64,000 nt of DNA from Gemmiger formicilis (GCF_024462815.1 NZ_JANGCG010000006.1:1-64000); one strand, 5' to 3'; positions 8,420 through 17,725 are shown, counted from the stretch's first letter. Numbers and translations are program-made. The notes: a model not told the origin generated them from the letters alone.

Positions 8420-10201
8420 ATGGAAACTTTGGGCAGCCTGCGCCGCACCAACTATTGCGGTGAGGTCAGTCTTTCTATGGCCGGTCAGGAAATGACCGTC
8501 TGCGGTTCAATCGCCCGCGCCCGCGACAAGGGCGGCATTATCTTTGCCGATTTGCGCGATACCACCGGTATCTTGCAGCTGGTGTTCGATGAGGATACGC
8601 CGAAGGATGTTTTCGCCAAGGCCGAGAGTCTGAAAAGCGAGTATGTTGTCATCTGCCGCGGCAAGCTGCGTGAGCGTGCCGCCAAGACCGACAAGATTGC
8701 CACCGGCGATGTGGAGCTTTACGTCAGCGAACTGCGCATCCTGAGCGAGGCCCAGACCACGCCGTTTGAGCTGCGCGATGAAATCAACGTCAACGATGAT
8801 CTGCGTCTGCGTTACCGCTATCTGGATCTGCGCCGCCCGTCCATGCACGAACCGATTGTCCTGCGCAGCAAGATTATGCAGATTATCCGCAACTACTTCT
8901 GCGAGAACCACTTCACCGAGATTGAGACCCCGACCTTGATTAAGTCCACGCCGGAGGGTGCCCGCGACTATCTGGTGCCCAGCCGTGTGCAGCCGGGCCA
9001 TTTCTACGCCCTGCCGCAGAGCCCGCAGCTCTACAAGCAGATTCTGATGCTGTCCGGCTTTGACCGCTACTTCCAGCTGGCCCACTGCTACCGTGACGAG
9101 GATCTGCGCGCCGACCGCCAGCCGGAGTTCACCCAGGTGGACGAGGAGATGAGCTTCGTCTCTGAGGACGATATCATGACCCTGAACGAGGGCCTGATTA
9201 AGCGCCTGTGGAAGGAAATGCTGAACGTCGATGTCGAGACGCCGTTCTACCGTATGCCGTGGGATGAGGCGATGGGCCGCTTCGGCTCCGATAAGCCCGA
9301 CACCCGCTTCGGCCTTGAGATTCAGGATGTGACGGAGGTGTTCAAGGGCACCGAGTTCAAGCCCTTTGCAGCCGTGCTGGCCGCGGGCGGCACCATCCGT
9401 GCCATCAATGCCAAGGGTCTGGCCGACAAGCTGAGCCGCAAGAACATTGACAAGCTGGGCGAGGTTGCCAAGACCTATGGTGCCAAGGGTCTGGCATACA
9501 GCCGCCTGACCGCCGAGGGTACCTCCTCCAGCTTTGAGAAGTTCCTGACCGATGCCGAGAAGGCGGCTCTGTACGCCGCCCTGAACGCAGAGACCGGCGA
9601 CGTGCTGCTGCTGGTCAGCGATACCGACTGGGTCAAGGCCTGCACCGCGCTGGGTCAGGTCCGTCTGGACATTGCCCGCAAGCATGGCCTGATTGACCCC
9701 GATAAGTTCAACTTCCTGTGGGTCGTGGACTTCCCGCTGTTTGAGTACAGCGAGCAGGAGGGCCGCTGGATGGCCATGCACCATCCGTTCACCCTGCCCA
9801 AGGCCGAGGACCTCGACAAGGTCGAGAGCGACCCCGGTGCCTGCCACGCCGTAGCCTACGACATCGTTTTGAACGGTGTCGAGATGGGCGGCGGCTCCAT
9901 GCGTATCAACGACCCGGCCCTGCAGGACCGTATGTTCCATGCACTGGGCTTCACCGAGGAGAAGGCACGCGAGAGCTTCGGCTTCCTGATGGACGCCTAC
10001 AAGTTCGGCGCACCTCCGCACGGCGGTATGGCCTACGGTCTGGACCGTATGGTTATGCTGATGCTGAAGAAGGATTCCATCCGCGACGTCATCGCCTTCC
10101 CGAAGGTGCAGAACGCCGGCGAACCGATGAGCGGCGCCCCTGACGTGGTTGACGAGCAGCAGCTCAAGGATCTGAGCATCGCACTGACGCTGAAGGACTA
10201 A
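8420..10201 (+). CDS. aspS: Aspartate--tRNA ligase
   Basis: Charges tRNA-Asp (and tRNA-Asn in organisms with the transamidation route) with aspartate in the cytoplasm. The 593-residue protein has the bacterial-type layout: N-terminal OB-fold anticodon-binding domain (residues 1-105, V.V.G.ARARDKGGIIFADLRD), class II catalytic core with motif 1 around ETPTLIKSTPEGARDYLVPSR, motif 2 FQLAHCYRDEDLRADRQPEFTQVD, the bacterial GAD insertion (about residues 285-420) and motif 3 GGMAYGLDRMVMLML near the end. It has its own promoter and is followed by a terminator, so it is probably monocistronic. The start follows AAAGGGGACAGG. Confidence 0.97.
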   Translation: METLGSLRRTNYCGEVSLSMAGQEMTVCGSIARARDKGGIIFADLRDTTGILQLVFDEDTPKDVFAKAESLKSEYVVICRGKLRERAAKTDKIATGDVELYVSELRILSEAQTTPFELRDEINVNDDLRLRYRYLDLRRPSMHEPIVLRSKIMQIIRNYFCENHFTEIETPTLIKSTPEGARDYLVPSRVQPGHFYALPQSPQLYKQILMLSGFDRYFQLAHCYRDEDLRADRQPEFTQVDEEMSFVSEDDIMTLNEGLIKRLWKEMLNVDVETPFYRMPWDEAMGRFGSDKPDTRFGLEIQDVTEVFKGTEFKPFAAVLAAGGTIRAINAKGLADKLSRKNIDKLGEVAKTYGAKGLAYSRLTAEGTSSSFEKFLTDAEKAALYAALNAETGDVLLLVSDTDWVKACTALGQVRLDIARKHGLIDPDKFNFLWVVDFPLFEYSEQEGRWMAMHHPFTLPKAEDLDKVESDPGACHAVAYDIVLNGVEMGGGSMRINDPALQDRMFHALGFTEEKARESFGFLMDAYKFGAPPHGGMAYGLDRMVMLMLKKDSIRDVIAFPKVQNAGEPMSGAPDVVDEQQLKDLSIALTLKD

Positions 10202-10218
10202 GTCAGAAGTAATTGCGC

Positions 10219-10308
10219 TGTAGGGGCCGGACATGTCCGGCCCGCAGCCTGCCCGCAGGATTCCCTTTTGCGGGTAGGTGCAGGGCGAGGCATGCCTCGC
10301 CCCTACAT
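10219..10308. repeat. Composite GTAGGGG-family palindromic repeat
   Basis: Two palindromes in tandem. The first is GTAGGGGCCGGACATGTCCG followed by GCCC; the second has AGGGCGAGGCATGCCTCGCC and ends CCCTAC. Together they form an outer GTAGGGG...CCCCTAC pair after aspS. The same modules recur at 46766-46853 and 48717-48742. Confidence 0.65.
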
Positions 10309-10321
10309 GGCAGCAAAAATA

Positions 10322-10356
10322 TACGCCCGACCGTATTTGTGCGGTCGGGCGTTTTT
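10322..10356 (+). terminator. Terminator after aspS
   Basis: Stem CGCCCGACC / GGTCGGGCG (10324-10351) followed by TTTTTAT. It lies in the convergent space between aspS and the DUF4349 gene. Confidence 0.85.
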
Positions 10357-10364
10357 ATGTTATC

Positions 10365-11321
10365 TCAATATTTCGGCTTCGGTTCCTCGTCCTGCTTTAC
10401 CGGGTACTCCGCAGCGGGCGGCGGGGTCTGGATGGGCTTGGGTGCCTTGGGGGCTTTCGGATGGCGCTTGCGCCAGAAGCGCAGGGCCGCAAGGACCGCA
10501 ATGGCGATCAGCACCACCGGCCACAGGTAGACCAGCGCAATGACCAGCCCCTGCACGAATCCAACGAAGGCGTCCCAGCCGCCGCCGAACGCATCGGCAA
10601 TGCGCTCGGTGAAGGTTACGCCGGTCGGGGTCAGGGTAACGACCTCCTGCAGATAGATGTCTACAGTCGAGTAGCTGACCTGCTGGTCCATGTTGCGCAG
10701 CTGGCCGGTGTAGTTCTCCAGCTGGTACTGCACATCGGAAAGCTGACTCTCGATTTCCAGCAGATCTGCCGTTGTCTCGGCCTGATCGGCCAACTCGTTC
10801 AGGCGGGTGCGCTGGGCCTCCAGCGCGGTAAGCCGGGCCTGTACATCAATGTAGCTGCTTGTGATGTTCTCGGCGTTCTCGCTGACATTGCGCACGCTGC
10901 CTGCCTCGCCAACGGCGGCCAGAAACGCACGGTAGTTGTCCACCGGCACCCGCACGGTGTAGTCGGCGCTGCGGTCATGATCCTTTTCGGTGCCGTAAAC
11001 GCTGGCAGACTCCATCCATGCATCGTTGGCCTCGACCGCAGCCATCAGGGTTTCGCGGGCAGCGTCAAAATCGGTGGACTCCATCGACAGGCTGGCGTTG
11101 TAGATGATTTTCTGCGCGGTCTCATCGGTGGCAGCCTCGGCGGCGTTGGCGGGCATCAGGCTGCTGTCCGCCCCGCCTGCGACGCTGTCGTAAATGCCGC
11201 TTTCCTTCGCGGCGGCCTCGGTGGCGTAGTAACCGCCGTCTTTGCTGCCGATGCTGCCGCAGCCCGCCAGCAGTGCGGCGGCGGCCAGCGCAGCGGCGAT
11301 ACGGGTGATGCGATTTTTCAT
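10365..11321 (-). CDS. DUF4349-type membrane-anchored lipoprotein
   Basis: A 318-residue exported protein. The signal MKNRITRIAAALAAAALLAGC gives a lipobox (LAGC) at about residue 21. A DUF4349 domain follows (about residues 70-245): KIIYNASLSMESTDFDAARE, the GSVRNVSENAENITSSYIDV motif, a coiled-coil segment rich in LEAQRTRLNELADQAE, and SYSTVDIYL. A C-terminal transmembrane helix (about 270-295) is followed by a basic, proline-rich tail. The start is the ATG at 11321, preceded by AAGGAAAGGAG. DUF4349 has no settled function. It lies downstream of hisS but separated by a terminator. Confidence 0.85.
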   Translation of the reverse strand: MKNRITRIAAALAAAALLAGCGSIGSKDGGYYATEAAAKESGIYDSVAGGADSSLMPANAAEAATDETAQKIIYNASLSMESTDFDAARETLMAAVEANDAWMESASVYGTEKDHDRSADYTVRVPVDNYRAFLAAVGEAGSVRNVSENAENITSSYIDVQARLTALEAQRTRLNELADQAETTADLLEIESQLSDVQYQLENYTGQLRNMDQQVSYSTVDIYLQEVVTLTPTGVTFTERIADAFGGGWDAFVGFVQGLVIALVYLWPVVLIAIAVLAALRFWRKRHPKAPKAPKPIQTPPPAAEYPVKQDEEPKPKY

Positions 11322-11345
11322 GTGGATGCTCCTTTCCTTTGTAAA

Positions 11346-11367
11346 GGCTTCCCCCAAGGGGAGGCAC
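11346..11367. repeat. Short CTTCCCCC/GGGGAGG palindromic repeat
   Basis: GGCTTCCCCCAAGGGGAGGC in the leader of the DUF4349 gene. It belongs to the same CTTCCCC-type family as copies near 140-176, 31251-31272 and 61385-61410. Confidence 0.5.
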
Positions 11368-11431
11368 TTTGTATTTCCCTTTTCACCAATATAACACGGA
11401 AAACGCCCGCTGTGCGTTACAAATAAACTAC

Positions 11432-11469
11432 AAAAAAGTGGGATGTGCCGCAAATTTGGCACATCCCAC
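11432..11469 (-). terminator. Terminator of hisS
   Basis: Stem GTGGGATGTGCC / GGCACATCCCAC (11439-11469). Read on the minus strand it is followed by TTTTTTG directly after the hisS stop. Confidence 0.88.
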
Positions 11470-11483
11470 AATTTTTTTACAGA

Positions 11484-12731
11484 TTATTCGGCTTTCTGCC
11501 CAAGCAGCTTGACATCCTCATTGTCGGCAAAGGCAACGGCGTTGAAACCGGCAGCCTCCAGCGTGCCGAACTGCTTGCCCAGCTTTTTGGCCTGCGGCAG
11601 CACGGTCACGTCATAGTCGGCGCGCAGGGTCTCGGCCTTGGCCAGCACGGCGGCAAAGGCGGCATCCTTGAGGTAGAGCAGCGCCATCTTCGGCTTGGCG
11701 CCGGGAATCTGGTAGCCCTGCTCCAGCAGAATCCCGCAGACGCGCTCAAAGCCGATGGAGAAGCCCACGGCGGGCACCTGCTGGCCGATGAACTTGCCCA
11801 CCATATTGTCATAACGGCCACCGCCGGCCACCGCGCCGCTGAACTGCGGGCAGGTGACCTCAAACACCATGCCGGTGTAGTAACCCTGGCCGCGTACCAG
11901 ACTGGGTGCATAGGCAATGCCGTAGCGGCCGTTGGCCACCTTCTCGCTGGCGGCAATGACATAGCGCAGGTCGGCGGTCAGTGCCTCGTCATCCACCTTG
12001 GCGGCAACGGTGTCCAGGCTGAAATCCCCGGCGCACAGGAAGTCATCCAGCGCCTGGATGGCATCGGCAGCAAAGCCCTTCTCGGTCAGCTCGGCCTTGA
12101 CGCCGTCCGCACCGATTTTGTCCATCTTGTCAAAGCTGATGCAGACGGAATCCAGCTGGTCAGCGGCAAAGCCCATCTTTTCCAGCATGGCGCGCAGGAT
12201 GCGGCGGTCGTTGATGTTGACGGTAAAGCCGGTGAAGCCGATTTTCAGCAGGGCGCGGGCCGTCACGTCAATCAGCTCGACCTCGGCGTTCGGGGAGGAA
12301 TCGCCCAGAATGTCGATGTCACACTGGACAAACTCGCGCAGGCGGCCCTTCTGGGGGCGCTCGGCACGGTAGACGCGGTCGGTCTGGATGACCTTGAAGG
12401 GAGTGGGCAGCTCGTTGCGGTTGGCGGCATAGTAGCGGGACAGCGGCAAGGTCAGGTCGTAGCGCAGGCCCATATCGGACAGCTGCTTTTCATCGCCGGA
12501 GGCCAGCGCGTGCTCGAGCTTGTCACCGCGCTTCAGAACCTTGAAAATCAGGTTCAGGTTGTCGCCGCCGTCACTCTTGTCCAGATTTTCCATATCCTCC
12601 AGAATGGGGGTGGAGATGCGCTGGAAGCCTGCGGCACGGTAGGTGGCCAGAATCTGGCCCTGGATATAATCGCGCAGCGCCTGCTCCCGCGGGAGCAGGT
12701 CACGCATACCTTTCAAAGGCTGTGTTTTCAT
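11484..12731 (-). CDS. hisS: Histidine--tRNA ligase
   Basis: Class II synthetase that charges tRNA-His. The 415-residue protein starts MKTQPLKGMRDLLPREQ; the ATG at 12731 is preceded by AAGGAGAACC, so the longer open frame is not used. Seen are motif 1 around ISTPILEDMENL, motif 2 with LRYDLTLPLSRYYAAN and VYRAERPQKGRLREFVQCDIDILG, the histidine A motif region (LVRGQGYYTGMVFEV) and motif 3 GGGRYDNMVGKF...VGFSIGFERV, then the C-terminal anticodon-binding domain. It is followed by its own terminator; no T-box is found in the short leader. Confidence 0.96.
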   Translation of the reverse strand: MKTQPLKGMRDLLPREQALRDYIQGQILATYRAAGFQRISTPILEDMENLDKSDGGDNLNLIFKVLKRGDKLEHALASGDEKQLSDMGLRYDLTLPLSRYYAANRNELPTPFKVIQTDRVYRAERPQKGRLREFVQCDIDILGDSSPNAEVELIDVTARALLKIGFTGFTVNINDRRILRAMLEKMGFAADQLDSVCISFDKMDKIGADGVKAELTEKGFAADAIQALDDFLCAGDFSLDTVAAKVDDEALTADLRYVIAASEKVANGRYGIAYAPSLVRGQGYYTGMVFEVTCPQFSGAVAGGGRYDNMVGKFIGQQVPAVGFSIGFERVCGILLEQGYQIPGAKPKMALLYLKDAAFAAVLAKAETLRADYDVTVLPQAKKLGKQFGTLEAAGFNAVAFADNEDVKLLGQKAE

Positions 12732-12828
12732 GATGGTTCTCCTTACATATATACTTGTAATAATCATATCGCCCCCGCCGCATTTTGTCAATCCAAACCG
12801 GGCATACTATCCCGAAAAGGGGAGGGGG

Positions 12829-13998
12829 ATGCGTGTGCCGAAACAAAATCGCGGGCCGTACATTCTGGCGGCGGGGGCGGCGGCGCAGCTGCTCACCGGC
12901 ATCCCGGCGGCGTGGGGCGTTTTTCAGCAGCCGGTGATGCAGGGGTACGGCTTTTCACGTGGGCAGGCAATGCTGGGCTTTGCGGTGCTGGTGGCTGCCT
13001 ACGGTGTGGGCTGCGCGGTGGGTGGCCTTTTGCAGGACGCGCACGGCCCGCGCTTTGCCGGGCTGTGGGGTACGGCGCTGCTGGCGGGCGGCTTTTTTGC
13101 TGCCGCGCTGGTTCCACCCGCGCAGGCGGCACTGTTTCTGCTGGTCTACAGCCTGCCCGCGGGGCTGGGCAGTGCCTTTCTGGCCCCGGCGGTGTTGGCC
13201 TGTGCGCAGAAATGGTATCAGGACAAAAAGGGCTGGGCCACCGGCGTGGCGGGGGTGGCGATGGGGCTTTCCGGCGCTTTTTTTACGGTGTTCGTCAAGG
13301 GCGTCGGCGGGCTGTGGGGCATCCGCGTCTGCTTTGCGGCGCTGGGCGCGGTTATGCTGGTAGTCTGCGGCGCGGGGGCGTTGATTCTGCAGGACCCGCC
13401 GCCCAAAGCGCAGAATGGAAAGCCACGCCCGGGGCTGGACTATGACTATAAGCAGATGCTGCGCACGCCGCAGTATAAGCTGTGCGCGGCGGCGGTGGCG
13501 CTGTCAGCCCCGCCGGTGCTGCTCTTCAGCCCGGAAATTTTTCAGATTGCCACAGAGCGCGGTCTGCCGGAATCCGCCGCGCCCTACAGCATTGTGCTGG
13601 GCTCGGCGGCCAGCGCGGCGGGCCGGATGCTGCTGCCCGCCCTCAGCGACAAGCTGGGCCGCAAGCCGGTGCTGTATGCGGTCTATCTGGGGCTTGCCGC
13701 GGGCAGCGGCTGGTTTGCCTTTGCACAGGCGTGGTGGGTGCTGGCGGCCTACGCGGTGCTGACCTTTTTCTACTCCGGCGGCGCGGCGGTGCAGCCGTCC
13801 TTCAATACGGATCTGTTCGGCCTGCCCCATGCGGGGGTGAACTATGGCTTCATCGCGCTGGGCATGAGTGGCGGCAGTATTCTGAGCTATATCGGCGCAC
13901 AGGCCCTGCCGCTGGCGGCGCGCCACTGGCTGGCGGGGGTGTGCGCCGCCGCGGGGCTGATTTGTGTCAGTCTTGTAAAACCTGTGGAAAACGGTTGA
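12829..13998 (+). CDS. MFS transporter, oxalate/formate antiporter-like
   Basis: A 389-residue inner-membrane carrier with about 12 predicted helices. The N-terminus (YILAAGAAAQLLTGIPAAWG, then FSRGQAMLGFAVLVAAYGVG) and the loop with GRKPVLY after helix 8 (ALSDKLGRKPVLYAVYLGLA) fit the OFA branch of the major facilitator superfamily, which exchanges small carboxylates. The start at 12829 directly follows AAGGGGAGGGGG, and the protein then begins with a short basic segment; an earlier ATG would add a hydrophobic run reading into the divergent hisS promoter zone. Substrate cannot be told from sequence. It is divergent from hisS and upstream of a promoter for the next gene. Confidence 0.82.
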   Translation: MRVPKQNRGPYILAAGAAAQLLTGIPAAWGVFQQPVMQGYGFSRGQAMLGFAVLVAAYGVGCAVGGLLQDAHGPRFAGLWGTALLAGGFFAAALVPPAQAALFLLVYSLPAGLGSAFLAPAVLACAQKWYQDKKGWATGVAGVAMGLSGAFFTVFVKGVGGLWGIRVCFAALGAVMLVVCGAGALILQDPPPKAQNGKPRPGLDYDYKQMLRTPQYKLCAAAVALSAPPVLLFSPEIFQIATERGLPESAAPYSIVLGSAASAAGRMLLPALSDKLGRKPVLYAVYLGLAAGSGWFAFAQAWWVLAAYAVLTFFYSGGAAVQPSFNTDLFGLPHAGVNYGFIALGMSGGSILSYIGAQALPLAARHWLAGVCAAAGLICVSLVKPVENG

Positions 13999-14023
13999 AA
14001 TTCTGCGTGCTGCAAGGTACAAT
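13995..14023 (+). promoter_or_regulatory. Promoter for the O-antigen-ligase-like gene
   Basis: TTGAAA, 17 bp, TACAAT, overlapping the stop codon of the MFS gene. The downstream ATG (14059) is preceded by TCCGGAGG. Confidence 0.75.
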
Positions 14024-14058
14024 ATGGTGTTGCAAATCCAATTTCCGGAGGCTTTTGT

Positions 14059-15723
14059 ATGAATCAGACCCAGCAGCTGCGGCGGCTGGCAGAGCGCTCC
14101 GCCGCGGTGCTTCTTGTGGCGGCGCTCTGCGTGTTTCCGCTGTATATTGATAAATTTTCCAATCTCGGCGTTGTCAAGTTCACCGCCATCTGCACCCTGT
14201 GCTGGGCGTTCACCCTCTGGGTGGGGGCGCTGGCCGCGGTGGGGGCAAGGCCCCTGCCGGGGCGTCTGCCGTGGCGCAGTGACCATGCCCTCCGGGCGCT
14301 GGGGGCGGTGGTGGTCAGCGGCGTGGTGTCCACCGTGCTCTCCCTCTCGCCGCAGGCGTCCTTCTGGGGGCTGGGCGGCTACTACGGCGGCTGTATGATG
14401 GTGCTGTTCACGGCGGCGGTGTATCTGGCCGCCCGCGCCTTTGCCCCGCAGAAAATCCTCAACGGCCTGGCCTTCTGCCTTGGCATCACCACGGCGCTGG
14501 TCACGGTGCTGTACGTGCTGAACATATTCAACATTGACCTCATCGGTACCTATGCGGACACGGCGGTGGTCGAGCGTGCACAGTTTTTCTCGACACTGGG
14601 GCAGAAAAACTTCTGCTCCGGCTTTATGGCGTTTGCGCTGCCGCTGGTGTTCTATGCGTTTTTGGCGGCACGCGGCGTGCGCCACACGGTGCTGTACGGT
14701 ATCCCGGCCTTCTTCGGCGGGCTGGCGCTGGCCGTGGTGGACGCCGAGGGTCTGGCGCTGGGCATCGGCGCGGCGGTGCTGGTGCTGCTCTGCCAGAAGG
14801 ACTTCACCACCCGCACGCTGCGGCGTGTGGCGGTGATTGGCTCATTTTTCTTTTTTAACGCCGGGTGGATGCAGTATATGCGCACCCACGTCTACACGCA
14901 GGGCGGCAAGCCGATGCTGGCGGCGCTGGGCCACGTGGGGTGGACTGGCTTTTTCGTCTGTCTGGCTGTCTGGGCGGTGCTGTATTTCGGCCTGCGCGGG
15001 CGGGAAATCCCGCTGTACAAGGCGGGCCGCGCCGTGGCGGGGGTGATGCTCCTCGGCGCGGTGGTGCTGGCGCTGCTGGCTAACTTCTGGCCGGGCTTTC
15101 CGAGCCTGGGACGGCTGGATGATGTACTGATTTTCAACGATGACTGGGGCACCTACCGCGGCATAGCGTGGCGCATTACGGCCGAGACATGGCTGGCACA
15201 GCCGCTGTGGCGCAAGCTGTTCGGCGTCGGCCCCGGTATGATGCACACCGCCGTGGCGGCGTGGGCAGGCGCGGACATCACGGCCCGTATGAAAACCTTC
15301 TACGCCGCCCACAACGAGTATCTGGAGCTGCTGCTGACCACCGGCGTGGCCGGGCTGGCGGCGTGGCTGTGGTTTGTGGCGGTGCATCTGCGCAAAGCCG
15401 CGAAGAATTGGCTGCGCCCCGGCGTGGCCCCGGTCACGCTGGCGCTGGTCAGCTATCTGGCCCACGCGGCAATTTCTATCCGTGTGTCGATGATTTTTCC
15501 GGAGATTATGCTGTTGTTTGCGCTGCTGCAGGTGTTCTGCCTGCCGCCAGAGGAGGCTCAGCCCGAGCCCGCACCGAAAAAGCGCGACAAAAAGACAAAG
15601 CAGCTACAGGCCGAACCCCAGCCGGGCCTTGTGCGCCTGTGGGGGCCGGTGATTGTCAGCGCCGTGGTGATGATGGCCGTCTGCGGCGGTGCGTCAAGGG
15701 TGATTTTCGGATTTTTGTATTGA
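14059..15723 (+). CDS. O-antigen ligase/polymerase-like membrane protein
   Basis: A 554-residue polytopic protein with about 12 predicted helices and a long periplasmic-type loop before the last third. The region LWRKLFGVGPGMMHTAV followed by FYAAHNEYLELLLTTGVAGL is the hallmark of the Wzy_C/WaaL family (conserved H-N-E-Y). Members polymerise or ligate lipid-linked glycans on the outer face of the membrane; in a Gram-positive cell it may act on capsule, teichoic acid-like or glycoprotein glycans. No glycan gene cluster surrounds it, which is unusual. The C-terminus has a charged, lysine-rich segment before a last helix. Start follows TCCGGAGGCTTTTGT. Confidence 0.82.
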   Translation: MNQTQQLRRLAERSAAVLLVAALCVFPLYIDKFSNLGVVKFTAICTLCWAFTLWVGALAAVGARPLPGRLPWRSDHALRALGAVVVSGVVSTVLSLSPQASFWGLGGYYGGCMMVLFTAAVYLAARAFAPQKILNGLAFCLGITTALVTVLYVLNIFNIDLIGTYADTAVVERAQFFSTLGQKNFCSGFMAFALPLVFYAFLAARGVRHTVLYGIPAFFGGLALAVVDAEGLALGIGAAVLVLLCQKDFTTRTLRRVAVIGSFFFFNAGWMQYMRTHVYTQGGKPMLAALGHVGWTGFFVCLAVWAVLYFGLRGREIPLYKAGRAVAGVMLLGAVVLALLANFWPGFPSLGRLDDVLIFNDDWGTYRGIAWRITAETWLAQPLWRKLFGVGPGMMHTAVAAWAGADITARMKTFYAAHNEYLELLLTTGVAGLAAWLWFVAVHLRKAAKNWLRPGVAPVTLALVSYLAHAAISIRVSMIFPEIMLLFALLQVFCLPPEEAQPEPAPKKRDKKTKQLQAEPQPGLVRLWGPVIVSAVVMMAVCGGASRVIFGFLY

Positions 15724-15776
15724 AGGATGGTGCAAAACCGGGAACGGGTGCTGAAAGATAACCGGCGGGTAATGGC

Positions 15777-15818
15777 AGGGGTGCGGGCGGGGGCTCTGCT
15801 CCGCCCGCGTGCACCCCG
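15777..15818. repeat. GC-rich intergenic inverted repeat
   Basis: Arms GGGGTGCGGGCGG and CCGCCCGCGTGCACCCC (3-base interruption) close around a loop of about 10 bases. A second weaker inverted pair (GCCGCCC / GGGCGGC) follows up to about 15860. It could serve as a terminator for the ligase gene but lacks a T-run. The rest of the 250-base gap carries only the next promoter. Confidence 0.45.
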
Positions 15819-15901
15819 CCCCGCAATGCCGCCCCGCTGGCCTTTGTGCAGGGCGGCCAGGCAAAATGCCAAAAAATAAAGGGTTAGATAAAACTAACAT
15901 C

Positions 15902-15930
15902 TTGAAAAACACAATTCGACCCTTTATAAT
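15902..15930 (+). promoter_or_regulatory. Strong sigma-A promoter for the NifU-like/GGGtGRT pair
   Basis: TTGAAA at 15902-15907 and a perfect TATAAT at 15925-15930 with 17 bp between them. The start should be near 15937, giving a leader of about 40 nt with AAAGGAGAG. Confidence 0.85.
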
Positions 15931-15976
15931 AAAGATAGCTGTGAAAAGCCTAACAATATGCAAAGGAGAGAAAATT

Positions 15977-16681
15977 ATGATCGAATACTCCGCACAGGTC
16001 AACGCTATGTGCCCGATCACAAAAGGACCCAAGCACGGTCCCGCGCCCATCCCCGAAGAGGGCCAGTGGGTCAAGGCGTATAAAATTGAGGATATCAGCG
16101 GCTACACCCACGGTGTGGGCTGGTGTGCTCCCCAGCAGGGCACCTGCAAGCTGAGCCTGAACATCAAGAACGGCATCATCGAGGAAGCTCTGGTTGAGAC
16201 CATCGGCTGCTCCGGCATGACCCATTCTGCCGCTATGGCTGGCGAGATCCTGCCCGGCAAGACCATTCTGGAGGCTCTGAACACCGACCTCGTCTGCGAT
16301 GCTATCAACGTTGCTATGCGTGAGCTGTTCCTGCAGATTGTCTACGGCCGCAGCCAGACTGCCTTCTCTGAGAACGGTCTGCCTGTCGGCGCTGGTCTGG
16401 ATGACCTGGGCAAGGGCCTGCGCTCCATGACCGGTACCATCTTCTCCACCAAGGCCAAGGGCGTCCGTTACCTGGAGCTGACCGAGGGCTACATCCTCAA
16501 GACCGCTCTGGACAAGGACAACCAGGTCATCGGCTATCAGTTCGTCCGTCTGGGCAAGATGATGGAGGACATCCGTCACGGCAAGGACCCGAAGGAAGCC
16601 TACGAGAAGAACATCGGCACCTACGGCCGCTTCTCTGCCGAGCAGGGCGCTGTCAAGTACATCGACCCGCGTGAAGAATAA
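15977..16681 (+). CDS. NifU/IscU-like protein paired with GGGtGRT protein
   Basis: A 234-residue protein. The segment from about residue 55 (GTCKLSLNIKNGIIEEALVE then TIGCSGMTHSAAMAGEILPG and KTILEAL) resembles the N-terminal NifU/IscU scaffold fold: a first Cys before a beta strand, then GC-S-x(n)-S-x-M with a GKT-x-EA helix. Further cysteines lie in GWCAPQQGTC (two) and LVCDA. A canonical scaffold has three ligating Cys; the third is not clear here. ATG at 15977 follows AAAGGAGAG. It is co-transcribed with the GGGtGRT gene 20 bases downstream. Codons are strongly biased to GCT/GTC/CTG, as in highly expressed genes. The role in Fe-S chemistry is inferred from the fold only. Confidence 0.75.
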   Translation: MIEYSAQVNAMCPITKGPKHGPAPIPEEGQWVKAYKIEDISGYTHGVGWCAPQQGTCKLSLNIKNGIIEEALVETIGCSGMTHSAAMAGEILPGKTILEALNTDLVCDAINVAMRELFLQIVYGRSQTAFSENGLPVGAGLDDLGKGLRSMTGTIFSTKAKGVRYLELTEGYILKTALDKDNQVIGYQFVRLGKMMEDIRHGKDPKEAYEKNIGTYGRFSAEQGAVKYIDPREE

Positions 16682-16701
16682 GAGAGGGAGGAACATAGAT
16701 T

Positions 16702-17700
16702 ATGGCAACTTTTGAATCCCAGAATCGCCGTATGCCCAAGATTGAGGCTTGCCTGAAGGCCAACGGTCTGGAGAGCCTTGACGCCTGCAACGAGATGCTG
16801 CTGGCCAAGGGCATCGACTGCGATAAGATTATCCGCGGCATTCAGCCCATCTGCTTCGACAACGCTGTCTGGGCTTACACCCTCGGCACCGCCATCGCCG
16901 TCAAGCGCGGCCTGAAGAGCGCTGCTGACTGCGCCGCCGCCATCGGCGAGGGCCTCGAGGCTTTCACCATCCCCGGCTCTGTCGCTGAGCAGCGCAAGGT
17001 CGGTCTGGGCCACGGCAACCTCGGCGCTATGCTGCTGCATGAGGATACCCATTGCTTCGCCTTCCTCGCCGGCCACGAGTCCTTCGCCGCCGCTGAGGGC
17101 GCTATCGGCATTGCCCGTACCGCCAACAAGGTCCGCAAGGAGCCCCTGCGCGTCATCCTGAACGGCCTGGGCAAGGACGCTGCCCAGATCATCAGCCGTA
17201 TCAACGGCTTCACCTACGTCAAGACCGACTACGACTTCGCCACCGGCGAGCTGAAGGTCGTCGAGACCATTCCTTACTCCGACGGCGAGCGCGCAGCAGT
17301 CAAGTGCTACGGCGCCAACGACGTTCTGGAGGGTGTCGCCATCATGAAGGCTGAGGGTGTTGAGGTTTCCATCACCGGTAACTCCACCAACCCCACCCGC
17401 TTCCAGCATCTGGTTGCCGGTACCTACAAGAAGTGGGCTATCGAGAACGGCAAAAAGTACTTCTCCGTCGCTTCCGGCGGCGGCACGGGCCGTACCCTGC
17501 ACCCGGACAACGTCGCTGCAGGCCCCGCTTCCTACGGTCTGACCGACTCTATGGGCCGTATGCACGGTGATGCCCAGTTCGCTGGTTCCTCCTCCGTTCC
17601 GGCTCACGTCGAGATGATGGGTCTGATCGGCGCCGGCAACAACCCGATGGTCGGTATGACTGTCGCCTGCGCTGTTGCTGCTTCTCAGGCCAACGCCTGA
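16702..17700 (+). CDS. GGGtGRT family protein, unknown function
   Basis: A 332-residue soluble protein carrying the motif SGGGTGRTLHPDNVAAGPAS (about residues 257-276), which names a family found in anaerobic Firmicutes and relatives. Other strongly patterned stretches are GLGHGNLGAMLLHEDTHCFA and FAGSSSVPAHVEMMGLIGAG. The gene lies 20 bases after the NifU-like gene with GAGGGAGGAACATAG as ribosome site, and shares its promoter. Codon use is as biased as in gap, so it is probably abundant. The biochemical function is not known. The glycine-rich loop and the conserved HED and H residues could bind a nucleotide, cofactor or metal. Confidence 0.85.
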   Translation: MATFESQNRRMPKIEACLKANGLESLDACNEMLLAKGIDCDKIIRGIQPICFDNAVWAYTLGTAIAVKRGLKSAADCAAAIGEGLEAFTIPGSVAEQRKVGLGHGNLGAMLLHEDTHCFAFLAGHESFAAAEGAIGIARTANKVRKEPLRVILNGLGKDAAQIISRINGFTYVKTDYDFATGELKVVETIPYSDGERAAVKCYGANDVLEGVAIMKAEGVEVSITGNSTNPTRFQHLVAGTYKKWAIENGKKYFSVASGGGTGRTLHPDNVAAGPASYGLTDSMGRMHGDAQFAGSSSVPAHVEMMGLIGAGNNPMVGMTVACAVAASQANA

Positions 17701-17725
17701 TAAAAACAGCTTAAATAGCTTTTTC